NCBI RefSeq assembly: GCF_029227915.1
Contig: NC_079884.1
Span: 7,256,001 to 7,316,000, forward strand
From: Hydractinia symbiolongicarpus
Taxonomy: Eukaryota; Cnidaria; Hydrozoa; Anthoathecata; Hydractiniidae
Reading direction: 5' to 3'
DNA length: 60,000 nt
This document shows, piece after piece, positions 10,931 to 22,740 of the stretch (its first letter is position 1; each line of letters begins with the position of its first letter). Below the pieces are notes generated by a model. It ran no database searches. It saw only the letters and a list, made by a program, of their open reading frames with translations, and was not told the origin of the DNA. The translations under genes and the position numbers were made by a program.

Positions 10931-13529
10931 TTGGCTAACTTAAAACCACCTAATATGGCCGGACTATACCCAAACCTTTAGCCCCCTACTTTAAAGTATC
11001 AACAACAAGAAAGTTGCTTCAAGTTATGACACATGGCTTTGATTTGGTTAATTGAGACAAAGATGCCTTGGGTGAGCAAGACAACCTTGTGTACCCTTAA
11101 TGATGCATCTGCATAGCAACTATCAAGTATTGGGAACTGCAATTAAAATGAGCTAAACTGTGTTTAGCTCCATTTATCAATCGCTCTTCAAGGCGTTCAA
11201 CGCCAGGTAACTCAGTTACTTGTGGTTTAAGCGTTTCGACTCAGGTCCCCCGGCAAATCTAAATATTAATACCACGGAATCGCATTTTGGATTTAGTCTG
11301 TGTTGTTAATTCTATAACAATGAACGTAGTCTTAACCTTTAACTTGTAGGATCCAAATATCTTGGATATCTTAAACTTGATAACGATGTTAGTTATGTCA
11401 CAGGTATAATAAAACATTTCCAAAATATCGCTACACCTCAAGCAATGATTTTTAATAAATGGATATGCTAAATCGTCTTTATTTCTTTCTTATAAATGCA
11501 AACTGTAGTGCAGTATTGTTAAAGTATTATTTTCACAAACCACTTTTTGTATATGTGTACTACATAAAATATTTTGCAAGTTCAAGATAATACCATGGGA
11601 TAATACATTTATTTCAAATAACAGAATAGCATTGTAGAAGTTCTGTAAAAAACAGGCTACTGGCGACTTAGGTATAGGGAACAAAATCGCACACGAACAA
11701 GAATCCGAAATCTTTTAGCCTGCAAAGGCTTTTCATTTACTTTTTTTTCCTTATCGCCTTTCAGGATTAGTTATTATTTATCAACTGCTTCGTTTTTTGA
11801 AAGTTGTGAGGGGTATATTACTCAATTTATTGTTAGCATTTGGTTTTATAATATTTATTAATTGCTCTTCTTTTCCGTCTTTCATCGTGCAATCGCTATT
11901 GAGTTTATTTATTTGTTTATTCGTTGCTCATCGTTCTCTTTTTCCCTTCACATAACCGTGCTATCATTACAGATAGGGTCATGATGCAATCGGTGGTATC
12001 AAAAAACGCGCCAAAAATTGATTACGAAAAATTAAGCAAAGAAGCAGCGTGAAACAAAAGCAAAACAAATAGAGCTACTGTCAAAATTGCAAACAATGTG
12101 AAACTGAGAAATAAACTGAGCCGTTGAACACTTAAAACTATAGAAATAACCTGCTCTTTGTGCGTTCTTTTAGCAGTAGTGATACGATATGATATTTTTA
12201 CTTCGTTGAAACATTTGACGTGCTAACTACAACTACAAAACTACAGCACCTTTGACTTTGAAGGAAGCTTAGTAACCTGCACATACGCATAGATAAAATA
12301 TTATTTCTTCTCGTTGAAGCTCGCCCCGTTTTTGTTTCATCAAGTCGCTAATAATAACTTCACAATACACGAGATCTTTTCATGGCATTTCATCTATTTT
12401 TTGCAGACAATTGTGTACACAACTTGAGGTTACGCAAAGACACCAATGATTTTCAGTCTATTTACAATGTGTCAAATATGAGGGACGATGACACGTTATT
12501 ACGCTTCTGTGCTAATGTACTTATTTTAATGGTATAATATTCTTAACATCTGTTTAATGCTTATGCATCTGGTTTAAACTGTTATCGGTCAAAATTAAAC
12601 CAAATCCATATTCTACCTTAAACGTATTAATTTTTGCGCGTATTAAGTTTCGTAAATCGAAAAATTTAACCTATTTCGCGTGTACTTAATTTCGCAATTT
12701 TCCATTTTTGATATTCCTAAGAAAGACGATAAAACACAAAGAATTAAAGCAGATGTGTAATTTCATGGAAATATTCTTAATATTTTCTTTGGGTGTATGA
12801 TTAAATCACTAAAATACATAGTGATGTTGAAAGTCATTTCTGTAGTTTATTTTCTTTTATAAAGTCCAACCCAGGCAGTAAAACAATCAAGGGAACAGTA
12901 TATATGTCAAATTTCGCGATTTTTTAATTTTTAAAACTTTTCGCGTGTATTTTTGTTCGAATTGTGCTTCCTTGTTGAGGTTACATTTTTTTAACGACTT
13001 ATTGATGGTCCAATTATGTTTTATGTTCGTCAAGTCTCTCAAAGGTTTTGATGCGTTGGTGATTTTGAAAGTGGATAATAAGAACCATGCTATGTCATTT
13101 CCAGTTCTGTGAAATCTTTTTTGACGCCTTGAACTTTTGGATAATGCCTCTATCTCTTAAGTTACTGGTTTAAAGCTTACCTCCCACTTGAAAGCAAGTT
13201 GGCTTCATATGAAAGAGCTTGGAAAGTTGTCTAGGAATCTTCATTATTATCTCTCATGATATCTAATGATTTTGAGGTCTGTGTATAGATCACTGTTATT
13301 TTAGTAAGTATGTCTTTCTTAAATTACAGACTGCAATTTAACACCAAACATTATACTTTTATCGCAGCCTCTATTACATGGGTTCAAACTCAAACGCTAA
13401 AATGACTTTTGAGTTAACGTAGGTTAGACAAAAAAGGTGGAAACTGGTAGTAAATTTAAATATATTTTGTAACTTCAGATGTTCTCTGCTTTCGCTACTA
13501 CAGCTTACTTTTTCTGGTCAATCGATCTA
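10931..13529. other. Non-coding, AT-rich
   Basis: No coding region is supported. Short blocks of the form TTTCGCGTGTA followed by T-rich sequence recur near 12635, 12675 and 12940 and look like fragments of a dispersed repeat. The sequence next to 10930-11250 may still belong to the DIRS terminus. Confidence 0.5.
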
Positions 13530-13834
13530 CAGTTAGCTCCCGGTATTTCGAACCTCAAAGTGACTGAGAAAAATAGTTCGACAAAGACCCCATTAAGTCG
13601 AATTTAGTCAAAGTTAGATAATTGTCCAAGTTAAGGCCATATTTTAAGTCTCGAGTAAAAAGTTGCAGTTATTCAAAAAAAGTAGCCTAAAGGTTCCAAA
13701 AAATGGGTCGAGTTAAAAAATATTCAAGTTATCCGAGGTTTCGAGGTTGAATGTTGTAAGGATAGTTTAAGGGACACAACGGAATGGTCTGACATGATGA
13801 AAGTCCGATTTATTCAGTTACTTGGAGTTAACTG
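13530..13834. mobile_element. pogo/Tigger-type MITE with TA duplication
   Basis: Short inverted ends CAGTTAGCTCC (13530-13540) and GGAGTTAACTG (13824-13834), each flanked by TA. The interior repeats phrases such as GGTATTTCGAACC, AAGTCGA and GTTATCCGAGG. The CAGT ends with a TA duplication fit pogo/Tigger members of the Tc1/mariner group. Related ends occur near 35059, and related interior sequence near 36540-36980. Confidence 0.55.
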
Positions 13835-13871
13835 TAGTTTGCCTCTATATGTAAGAAGATAAGCATTGAAT

Positions 13872-13945
13872 CGATAGCACAGTCGGTAGAACAATCGCTT
13901 GCCAAGCGACAGAACGTGGGTTTAAGTTCCACTCACTCCATCATC
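13872..13945 (+). repeat. tRNA-like sequence, probable SINE head or tRNA relic
   Basis: The segment has an A-box-like TAGCACAGTCGGTAG, a stem-loop TCGCTTGCCAAGCGA that could present a GCC anticodon, and a B-box-like GGTTTAAGTTCC. The acceptor stem is poor, so a functional glycine tRNA is unlikely. Confidence 0.35.
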
Positions 13946-14673
13946 TTTGCAGAACTTGGGAAGATAATGTGTAATCCTTACTTATACCAATAAAAATAGC
14001 AAAACAAAAGTATAGTAAGAATGTAGCAAAAACGTTTGATGTATTGTTTGAAGCCAGAGCAAAATAAATGCAGAAAAAGATGGTACTAAGAAGTTAAAAA
14101 CAATTTGCTTTGATAAAAATAAAAATAAAAATAGAGACCCCCGGTAAATTCGATTCCTTCTTTTTACATGGATCATTATTGGTAAAAATTATTAAGTTCA
14201 TGTCATCAAGGCCGACGGCTGAATGATGGATGAAAAACGAATTTGGCGTTTCACAAGTCATCCAACATTATTAAATGTTTTGCTCCCATTTATTCTAATT
14301 TTCATGGAAACGGACAACGTATGGAAAAAAGGAACAATTCTAATTAATGAAAATGGATTCTGATAATAAAAAAGCTCATTGGTGTAAAAGGGACTGGATA
14401 AAAAGAAGCAGTGAAAGGTTACCATTGCGAAGTTAAAATTAGAAGATTAGAATGGGCAAGACAGATTTCATATACATATTAAGTCAGATTTCTGACACAA
14501 TCTGACAGGACTAATCCGATGAAATATGCAAACGATTTCTGCTCACCCTTCGTTATCTTGCTACAGTTGAATCACCAAACATACGAATGTTACAATCAAG
14601 CATTCGAAAAACACCCCATTGTGTATGTTTGCAATTAACGCAGTGCTAAAAGGTCAAATGATGCATCAAACTA
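13946..14673. other. Non-coding
   Basis: No gene is visible. TTGGATGAAA-like phrases near 14225 recur near 15190-15345 and may belong to an older repeat split by the MITE at 14674. Confidence 0.45.
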
Positions 14674-15158
14674 CCGTAATTATCTGAATTAGCGCTCCCT
14701 TCAAATTAGTGCCCCCTTAACAGCTGAAAAATCCAATTAGCGCCCCGGCTTAAATTAACGCCCCCTTAATATCTGGAAAGGAAAAAAACGGTCACTCAGA
14801 CGCCTAAATCTGATTTTTAATAGAGGGACGTTTATTACAGGGAGACATTGAAAAGGAAAGGTGTTTTTTACAGGAGTTACGGTAGAAGAAGACATATATC
14901 TTTAGTCAGATTTGTTTTGTTTTCTAAAATAACAAACGCGTACCGTAATAATGCTCTCGACAGTTCAGGCTGAAGAATATTTGCCATTGTTGTATTTCGT
15001 TTTTCTTTTAAAATCATCTAAGTGATACGGTACTTTATATTTGTTTTTTTATTAGCGCCCGGCTTGAATTAGCCCCCCCCCCCCCCCCTTAAATAAGCGG
15101 CCCGTCTGAAAGGACGAATATTAAATTAGCACACCGGCGCTAATTCAGATAACTACGG
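14674..15158. mobile_element. TA-flanked MITE, 485 bp
   Basis: Inverted ends CCGTAATTATCTGAATTAGC and the reverse complement of GCTAATTCAGATAACTACGG, one mismatch apart over about 22 bp. The ends are flanked by TA at 14672-14673 and 15159-15160. The interior is full of AATTAGCGCCC phrases in both orientations and a long C run near 15071-15088. There is no coding capacity. The TA duplication suggests a Tc1/mariner-like or other TA-targeting family. Confidence 0.7.
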
Positions 15159-15160
15159 TA

Positions 15161-16369
15161 CATACCAAACGGGTCCAACACAATTTTTTGATGTTGGATG
15201 AAAACAATGTTGGATAAAGTTTAATCAAGAACAAACTATATCCAACAGCATCTAGCTTGATTTTTTTCTTCTTTTTTTATGTTTCAAAATTTTTGAGTAA
15301 ACGCAAACCTATACAACATTTCATCCAAACTTTTCATTGTTGGATGCGTTTTTTTATTTTTTTTTTGTATTAGAACAACTTTATAAGAACACGACCCTCA
15401 GCGAAAAAGTAACAGGTTCAGTTTGTTAAAAACATTGTTTCTACAGCTAAAGGAATACACATTTGAATTTTAACAGAAATCAGAACTTCTTTAAAACAAA
15501 TTCCCTAAATAAGAATAAAAGAGGCTTAATTATGACGTTTTGTTCTTACTGTTAGGACCAAATAAGAACATACAGGGCAAAAAAACGCTCGTGAAATAAG
15601 AATACCTGTAACAATACGTCCTTAACTTCATTAGAACTAAGAACTAGTGGCTGGTTTCTTTCAAGCTTTCTTGTCCATTACTTGTCTCTAACACACCTTC
15701 TGAAAATTTTAATCTATGTTATATATACTTCTTTAATTAAATCCTTGACAAAAAAAAAACAATTCTGGTAGAGTTCTTAAAACCTTTTTTCACTTTTAAT
15801 GCCTTGTTTTAATGTTCTCACATAACGTGAGAACATAAATTTTTGCGAAAAATCAAATTTGCCAAGAGTTTGAGAACATTTTTTTATTATTATTCTAAGT
15901 TTGCGTTGTAAGAAATTGATTTTTTTTTTAGTCCACCCTCATTTTAAGAAAATTTCTGCACAAAATTAAATCCACGTGAAATGTAACAAAAGCGAGGTTG
16001 GGTTGCAAAAATTGAATCCACAAAAAAATGTACGGTTGGTTTATTAGCTCTCAAAAATCTTTGCTACCAGAAAATCCTGCAAATCGCTTCATTCGCAAAA
16101 CTTTATAGATATCACAAATTTTCGATTTGCTTACGCATTAGTTGGCAAGTCCTAATCTCAAATTTGAATTTCCCTAAAAAAGGGGACTTGGTGACATTTC
16201 TCCATTTACAGGGTTTTTTCAGGGGCTTTCGTGTAGTAGACCCAAAATAAGGAATAATTTTGGTAAAATTGACAAAAAAAATTCTCTTGAGGTATTTATA
16301 TTTGCTTTGAAAAGAAACACTCTTGAAAAACACTATGATAATTTGTAACTGGAAATTACTAAACTACTT
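15161..16369. other. Non-coding upstream of the transporter 3' end
   Basis: AT-rich, with several TTTTTATTTTT tracts and TTGGATG phrases. No gene supported. Confidence 0.5.
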
Positions 16370-16375
16370 TTTATT
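16370..16375 (-). terminator. Polyadenylation signal of the transporter gene
   Basis: AATAAA on the minus strand about 80 bases downstream of the transporter stop codon. Confidence 0.5.
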
Positions 16376-16455
16376 TCCAAAGAGTTAATTTCGCGACTAA
16401 AATGTCAGTTTGCGGTAATTTCTGTTTGCAGGAATTTCTGTCATTAAAGTAATCG

Positions 16456-17793
16456 TCACGATTTCTGCGAAGCAACATTCTTCTCTCTGATCAAAATAAT
16501 AGCACTACTCAACATGTTGATCGCAATGAAAACAAATATGGTTCCTGTAAATGATACGTGCACCAAATATTGAACTAAAAGAGGAACAAATATCAATGCC
16601 CAACGCCCAGTTCCGCTGCATAGTCCCAACAATGTGGCCCTATAGCTTGTGGGACTGCTTGCTGCGCTATATAACCAAACTATTTGAAGTGATGATGTTG
16701 CTGTCCCTCTCAAGATAAACATAACAAACGTTCTTACATAAATGGAAGTGTAAAACTTCCACAAGACAAGCAAACCTACTGAAATTATCGCGAAAGCAGA
16801 AAGGAAGGCTGTTTTATGAGACACTTTGTCCACGACCAACATAAAAACCAGCAAGCCAGGTACTTCACCAAACACAACAAACATGTTCTGTAGATATTCC
16901 CTATCTGTTAGGCTGCGGCAGGTACCCGTCTCTTTGTGATATCCTGATTTCTCTTCCAGCTCTGTGTTTAAAAGGACGACACCGAAATATGTTACCATAA
17001 CAAAAACAAAAAGAAATATCAGCAGTAAACTATTTCCTCTGTCTTTTTTAACAAACACTTTCGATAAGCTTCCTCTATCCTTGACGCGTTTGCGGAATAC
17101 TATGTTTTTTGGAACACGCATTTTGTGTTCCAGTGATATCACACGTAAAACTTTCATAATTTTGTCAACAGCCCCAATGTTTTCCAAGTAATGCACTGAT
17201 TCAGGAAGCCAGATGAACAAAGGGAATGTAAATGCAATTGGTGTTGCAGCAAGGAAAACAAATACTCTCCATCCGAATCTATTCATCACTGCATAGGCAA
17301 GAAATGCAACGTAAAAGTTCCCGAAGGCGAAGAAGAACTGTATACCAAGCATAACCTTTCCTTGATAGCGTCTGCTGATCAATTCAGTAACATAAATTGG
17401 CGATAATATGATACTGCCAAGGCCAATTCCAACAAAGAAACGCATCGCCATGAACCATGCAAAGTTATATGTCATTGTAGTAAGCAAACCAAAATAAAAA
17501 ATAACAGCTGTTCCAAGAATCGAAAAAGGTTTCCGACCTAACTTATCAGCAAGTTTACCCCAAAATATTGCACCACTAGCCATACCAATAAATACGCTGG
17601 CTGAAGTCATGGCAGCCTGAAAGGAGGTCAAGTTCCACTTACATTTTAGTTGAGGAGCTAACAATGATATCAATGTTATCTCTATGCCATCAAGAAACCA
17701 AAGAAAGCCAACCACAACTGTAAGTTTTAATGAAAAGCTTCCGTAGCCAAAATAGTCAATAACTTCTATTAAGGATGTTTCTCCTCTCTCCAT
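16456..17793 (-). CDS. Major facilitator transporter, SVOP/SV2-like
   Basis: A 445-residue membrane protein in one uninterrupted exon. Residues 1-25 match the short N-terminal block before the first membrane segment of SVOP-like carriers. Residues 43-56 (SLLAPQLKCKWNL) are the conserved loop after it. Motif A of the major facilitator superfamily is GKLADKLGRKP at about 79-89. The sugar-transporter signature PESVHYL is at about 197-203. A second half with about six more hydrophobic segments includes EVPGLLVFMLVVDKV. The family moves organic ions or other small solutes across plasma or vesicle membranes; the substrate is not predictable. It is shorter than vertebrate SVOP (about 550 residues) and intronless, so it could be a retrocopy. 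The frame is intact, which suggests function. Confidence 0.85.
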   Translation of the reverse strand: MERGETSLIEVIDYFGYGSFSLKLTVVVGFLWFLDGIEITLISLLAPQLKCKWNLTSFQAAMTSASVFIGMASGAIFWGKLADKLGRKPFSILGTAVIFYFGLLTTMTYNFAWFMAMRFFVGIGLGSIILSPIYVTELISRRYQGKVMLGIQFFFAFGNFYVAFLAYAVMNRFGWRVFVFLAATPIAFTFPLFIWLPESVHYLENIGAVDKIMKVLRVISLEHKMRVPKNIVFRKRVKDRGSLSKVFVKKDRGNSLLLIFLFVFVMVTYFGVVLLNTELEEKSGYHKETGTCRSLTDREYLQNMFVVFGEVPGLLVFMLVVDKVSHKTAFLSAFAIISVGLLVLWKFYTSIYVRTFVMFILRGTATSSLQIVWLYSAASSPTSYRATLLGLCSGTGRWALIFVPLLVQYLVHVSFTGTIFVFIAINMLSSAIILIREKNVASQKS

Positions 17794-20661
17794 ATTGTCT
17801 GTTTAAAGCTTAAAACCTTCAAAACTAAAAAAGAAAAGAAGATGATTTCCTAATTTTCTCAACAATTTCCTTCTATTAAACAGTTGGGACAATAAAAGTA
17901 GCTAAGAAATATTCAAAGCTTAAAAAAACAGTTTAGCAGGGGATCAGTTATCTTAAATTCCATGTTTCGTAAATAAAAAGTAATAAACACAAATAGAAAG
18001 AGAAATCTTAATGACTTAATTTCAGTCTGATTCCCAAAAAAGTTATTTTGTCACGTTGCAAATGGAATTAAAGGAAATATTTTTTTTTTCGAAACTTGAG
18101 TGACCATACCCATGTTCCCACTACATGCTGTTACACCCATCTAATAGCTTGATGTCGATACATAACTCCATATAAGTAGAAGATACGCGTGTTTTTTTGA
18201 GGCCACCAGTGAGAAGAAACTTATTCAATTCGGTACAACTTAGACAAGATCTCAATCTAAAACATTTCACAATTGTCTGCCACTGTAACATATGAAAAAC
18301 CTCAAATGGCCTACTAGTTGTATTCGTTACAGACTACCTGTTTTGAATTTGTACCATGATCAATTTAAGAAAAACCAACCTTTTCATATATTGACCATTC
18401 TAATTTTCTTTTATTTATTCACCAACTGATCAAATTAGGTATATAAAATTACACATTTTTTGATAGTTATATAAATTGGCTTTTAAAATAATTCATTCAC
18501 ATTTGGAAAAAAATCGCAAATAAGTGCGAGAATTCAAAATTTCAAGTTTCAACTAATTTTTAGGTTAATTTTAAATATTCAATTTTCTTTAAATAGTTGA
18601 AAAAATAATAAATATATCACTGGTATAAAAACATAAAAAATAACAAAGTTTTACTTATTGCTAAAACTTTTAAAAAAAACTTTTGGCAAACTTTTTGTTT
18701 CTGCAATTAGAAATTACATAAATCCCTCAGAAGGCACTAAAAATTAGTATATTAGAATTTCTTTATTCAAAACCTCTTTCCTATCAAAATGAGCTCAAAC
18801 TGCAACGATCGGAAATAAATAAAAAATCCTATCTACATTATATCATTGAAGCAGTATGTAACGGGCTCGGCTGAAAATACAGAATTTACCTAAACTTGTT
18901 AAAAATTGTTACAACTAATCTAAAACAGGAAAGAATTAGCCATTCCAGTTTTTTCTATGTTCTTTGTGTTTTGATGGTCCTTCGATGTGTTTTCTGTGCT
19001 CGTCATTTTACTTGTCACGACGGGAAGTTGTGTCGTCATATGGACAACACGACTTCTTCCCGACCACTTCCTCTCTTTGTCTTACTACTTTTTTTTCTTT
19101 TTTAGTACGGCTACTTCTGATGGCACTAACACGGTTAAATGACCAACATTTATAAGTCCCCGATATAGACAGGTTTGACTGTAATTAATCCTTGTTGATT
19201 ATTATTATCGCTAAGAGTTAGCCTGTATCATACCACTTGACAAGTGTTACCTGTTGTTCTTATGTTTTTAATGTTCCAAAAGTTTAGGAGTTTTGGCTGG
19301 TTTGGCTGGTTTTGTGTAGGTAAAAATGATAGTTTTAAACAATAGTTTGGGGAAAGTTATGGCAGAGTTTGATTAGCTTAGGAAACACGTAAAGATTGGG
19401 AATACTTTTTATTGCACTTGTAAATTTTTTTCATCACTTTTTAGTCCTGTAACCACAATTTTAATATTGGGGGGCATATATAGAAAAATTAGTTAGTTAT
19501 ATGAATTCACTTTATATAGTGGCTACTCGAGGCGCCGCTATGGTGGGTGGCGAGTGGAAAATATTTAAAATTGACATCTCTAGATTGGCGGAAAATGCCC
19601 TTCTAGACGTCAACGATCTCATGGCTCAAAGTTGAAAATCACGATGGAATGTTTCGATATTTTTGTTATCTAGAAAAGCTGCATTGGTTAACTGGCATCA
19701 AAATTTAGATAACAATTTCCATCAGTAATCAAAAGATAGAAAGAGATACATCTTTACATTACACGACTACAATAATATAAAAAAATGATAAGAACACACT
19801 AGAAATTTTTAAAAGTGCTAGCACTTTTTAGAAAGTTTACATCGCATTTGGACTTTTTAAAATGTGCTGCCACCCCCTTAAAGCATTCAGTGGTTTTGAC
19901 CATGGGTAGAACATTGTTTTATGTTTTTTATTTCTCTCTGTCTTTCTGTCTCTTCCTTTCTTTTCTTTCTTTTTTTTATAAAAGGAAAATTAGCACAGCC
20001 TCCCTCCCCAGCGGTTACGCACTGCTCTTTTTGTAAACACTGCTTGTGTCATACAGGCTTTTTTTGTAACGAATATTGCGTTTTGTTTTAACATGAATAT
20101 TCTTAACTTTTGAGCAAAAATCATCTCGTTATAATTCTTAGTATATTCTTAACAAAGTTAATAAAATTTCAATCTTAAGATAAGCCTATTTCTAGGATAT
20201 TCTTAACTTTTTGCATTCTCGTCCCCAGAGCTGTTGGGCTAGAGAATGGATTTTTTGTCTAATTTCATCTTGAATATTCTTACAGAGTATATTCTTACAA
20301 GACACATGTAGTTATCAGAAAAAGTACTGCCACTAACGCAAGGAAAATCGACTTATAGTTATATATTTTCTATGTACCTGACTTGAGTATCTGGCGGTAC
20401 ATTTACAGAAAAACAAAACAATCAACAATACAAATCGTGCAAAAAAATTTCTTTTGACATGGGCGATAAATTACGCACTTACGCCTAGAAAAGCGTTTAC
20501 TTATAGGAATAGTTGCAAGTTTTGCGGGAAATTTCAATTTGTTAAGCTTTTATAAAAGGTTTACGGGCTTGCTGATAACACTACCGCAGTTTTCTTCTTG
20601 CCCCTGCTATTTTTAACTACTCTAGCTGCACCTATTGATACATGGAATCACATATTTCTAG
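17794..20661. other. Non-coding between transporter and Polinton
   Basis: AT-rich with no supported gene. The immediate ~300 bases upstream of the transporter ATG should hold its promoter, but I see no clear core element. A minor GGTTTTGGCTGG tandem lies near 19290-19320, and TATTCTTAAC phrases recur near 20095-20300. Confidence 0.5.
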
Positions 20662-20666
20662 ATTCT

Positions 20667-20917
20667 AGAGATAGAAAAATGTATGTTCTGGCGCAGTCGC
20701 ACATCACGCGCACGCACATCTCGCACACGCCACACTCACTCCCCAACAAATCCCCGATCATCCAATACCATGCTGTGCTTAGTCATACAATTCAAAAGTC
20801 TCTATTATACCGTCCTTAGTCATGCATAACGATGTAAAGTCCCTAGTATGCTGTGTTTAGTCATGCATATCAATGCTGCAAATGAGTAAAAAGAGTTCTG
20901 GCGCACCTAGAGGTAAA
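20667..20917 (+). repeat. Left terminal inverted repeat of the Polinton
   Basis: Matches the reverse complement of 30478-30731. It contains about three copies of a ~40-bp internal repeat built around TGCTTAGTCATGCA and TAAAGTCCCTA. These sub-repeats are kept in both ends. Confidence 0.9.
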
Positions 20918-21023
20918 TCCCCCTGCATACTGCTGACGTCATCAAAAATCAACGCATGCGCAGTAGCTGTGTTAGTTTTTGACCACTATGAAATCCTCCG
21001 ACAAAATAAAATCCATTCAATAA

Positions 21024-21161
21024 ATGGACACACACACTGTGAAACAATTACGTGATGTCGCGAAAAGCCGTGGACTTACGGGGTATTACAGGCTACGTAA
21101 GGCTGAACTGATTACTCTATTAAAGAAGGTACCACAGAGGCCACCTAGAAGAGCTGGGTAA
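21024..21161 (+). pseudogene. SAP/Rho-N-like helical segment at the polymerase N-terminus
   Basis: The ATG at 21024 opens a 45-codon frame encoding TVKQLRDVAKSRGLTGYY and LRKAELITLL, a helix-extended-loop-helix of the SAP or Rho-N type often found at the start of cnidarian Polinton polymerase genes. It ends at TAA 21159-21161, but the same frame continues with similar composition to about 21222. It could be a small DNA- or RNA-binding protein or the broken N-terminus of the polymerase polyprotein. Confidence 0.5.
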
Positions 21162-21186
21162 CGAAAAACAGTGAGACCTGTGACTA

Positions 21187-22600
21187 TTGTACCAACGCCG
21201 AACCAAGATGTTGGAATGGTATAACTGGTTAGTTGATGCTGTTCCCCAACCAATAAAAGAGGGAGTTAAAAGAACTTCTGCAGCCTTCAAGCGTAAGGTG
21301 ATGAATCTCTATGATAGCGCAAATAACATCATCGCGAAACCTACACTTAATGCTGAGGTCGAACAGGAGGCCGAGAAAGACTATCTTCCAGATATTCAAA
21401 ATCTATATGATCAGCCGGAGCAAGATTTTACACTCCATGAACATATGCATGCGCTCCACAAGGCCTTTCGAAGTTTTCGAATTCCTGGTATAGAAGGACC
21501 GACGTCAATGGGTATTTAAAATCTAGGTTGAGGAGCAGGTAGAGGAAATGGGATCGGCACAGCTGCCCCCGTGGATAATGTGGAGGAAGAAAATATTACC
21601 AAACTCGGAGGAGGCTAACGACGAGTACATTGAGGTGAAGAAGGCCTTCAATAGTAATATGACAGAAATCTTCCAGGGTAGCGACGTAGACGACATGCTG
21701 GATAGGTTGTTTGCTCAAGTCAAGACACACGTGGAACATCCGGCACTACCTCAGAGCAGAATCACAATTGGTCAAATTCTACACCTTGATGTAGATTTCC
21801 ATAAGCTGCGGTTAAAAAGGGGTTCATCATATATAGAACACCAAAAATTTATAGCTGCAAAAAAGGCCATCATCAAGCCAAAAAATGATGACGAGGAGTG
21901 TTTCAAGTGGGCTGTTATAGCATGCTTATATCATGAAGAGATTTGAAAAGATGTACAAAGAATCACTAAGCTGAGACCCTACATAAATCTCTATAATTAG
22001 GAAGATATAGAATTCAAAACAACTATTAAGGATATATCCAAGTTTGAAAAGAATGACATGGACATTGCGGTGAATGTCCTATACATAACGGGGAAGAAGA
22101 TCAATATCCTGCGGCGATCTGAGTACAATATTAAGCGTATCAAGCAGGTGAACCTGCCGCTTATCACAGATGGTTCAAAGACCCACTTTACAGCCGTAAA
22201 AAGTCTATCTAGACTCCTAGGTAGTGAGACTTCAAAGAGCACAAAATCAATGCATTTTTGCCTGAACTGCAACTATATGGCAAATGGTACTTTGAATTGT
22301 TGATGACGGAGTTTATAACACTTAGGGCCCAGCTATATGCTTACGAGAGTCTTACAAAAGAGGGTGGTGACAGAAATGCGAAGGGTGTAACTCTTTACAC
22401 CCTTCGCATTTCTGTCACCGCCCTGTGTGACCAAGAAGAACATCACTTTTGACGACTATAGGCGATGCTTGGAGGAGGGCGTAAACATCTACAAAAGCCA
22501 GGTGTTAATTCAGAAAAAACCCATCAAATCTACACCCAAGAGGTGAGCAAGTTAGCGTTTAACAGGGCAGATGACAAGGCTTGTACAACCTGACCAGATA
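21187..22600 (+). pseudogene. Protein-primed DNA polymerase B, internally deleted
   Basis: Pieces in different frames match the N-terminal part of Polinton polymerase polyproteins: EWYNWLVDAVPQPIKEGVK near 21210, LRLKRGSSYIEH and ECFKWAVIACLYHEEI near 21810-21945, KSLSRLLGSETSK near 22200, and MHFCLNC near 22250. From about 22305 the reading jumps to the family's C-terminus (LRAQLYAYES, DDYRRCLEEGVNIYKSQ). The whole exonuclease and polymerase catalytic region, normally many hundred residues, is absent. In-frame stops occur near 21944 and 22300, and a palindrome disrupts the C-terminal piece at 22361-22424. The intact protein would replicate the element using a terminal protein primer. Confidence 0.8.
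22361..22424. repeat. Near-perfect 30-bp palindrome inside the polymerase gene
   Basis: Arms 22361-22390 and 22395-22424 pair over 30 bp with one G-T difference around a 4-base loop (CTCT). The right arm is a reverse copy of the coding sequence just upstream. Removing about 40 bases rejoins the expected polymerase C-terminal reading. Confidence 0.9.
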
Positions 22601-22740
22601 ACGACGCTGGCCTGTGGCCATTGCCGCCGGTCCGGCACTTGAGAATAACTAAATAGACATATGCCTACTAATTGCTGTAATACTACCCTATACCCTGACA
22701 GCGTTTTGTTTTTTTTCGTAACAGCCGTTCAATAAAGAGA
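22601..22740. other. Intergenic gap in the Polinton
   Basis: Short spacer after the polymerase remnant containing a T-rich tract. No feature supported. Confidence 0.5.

Noticed and set aside
13872-13945. Functional tRNA-Gly(GCC)
   Set aside because: The acceptor stem does not pair and the B-box is altered; only a relic or SINE head is supported.
15071-15088. C homopolymer as a regulatory signal
   Set aside because: It lies inside a MITE made of GCGCCC repeats and is best explained as slippage.
21997-22272. 91-codon minus-strand frame
   Set aside because: Antisense shadow of the polymerase remnant.
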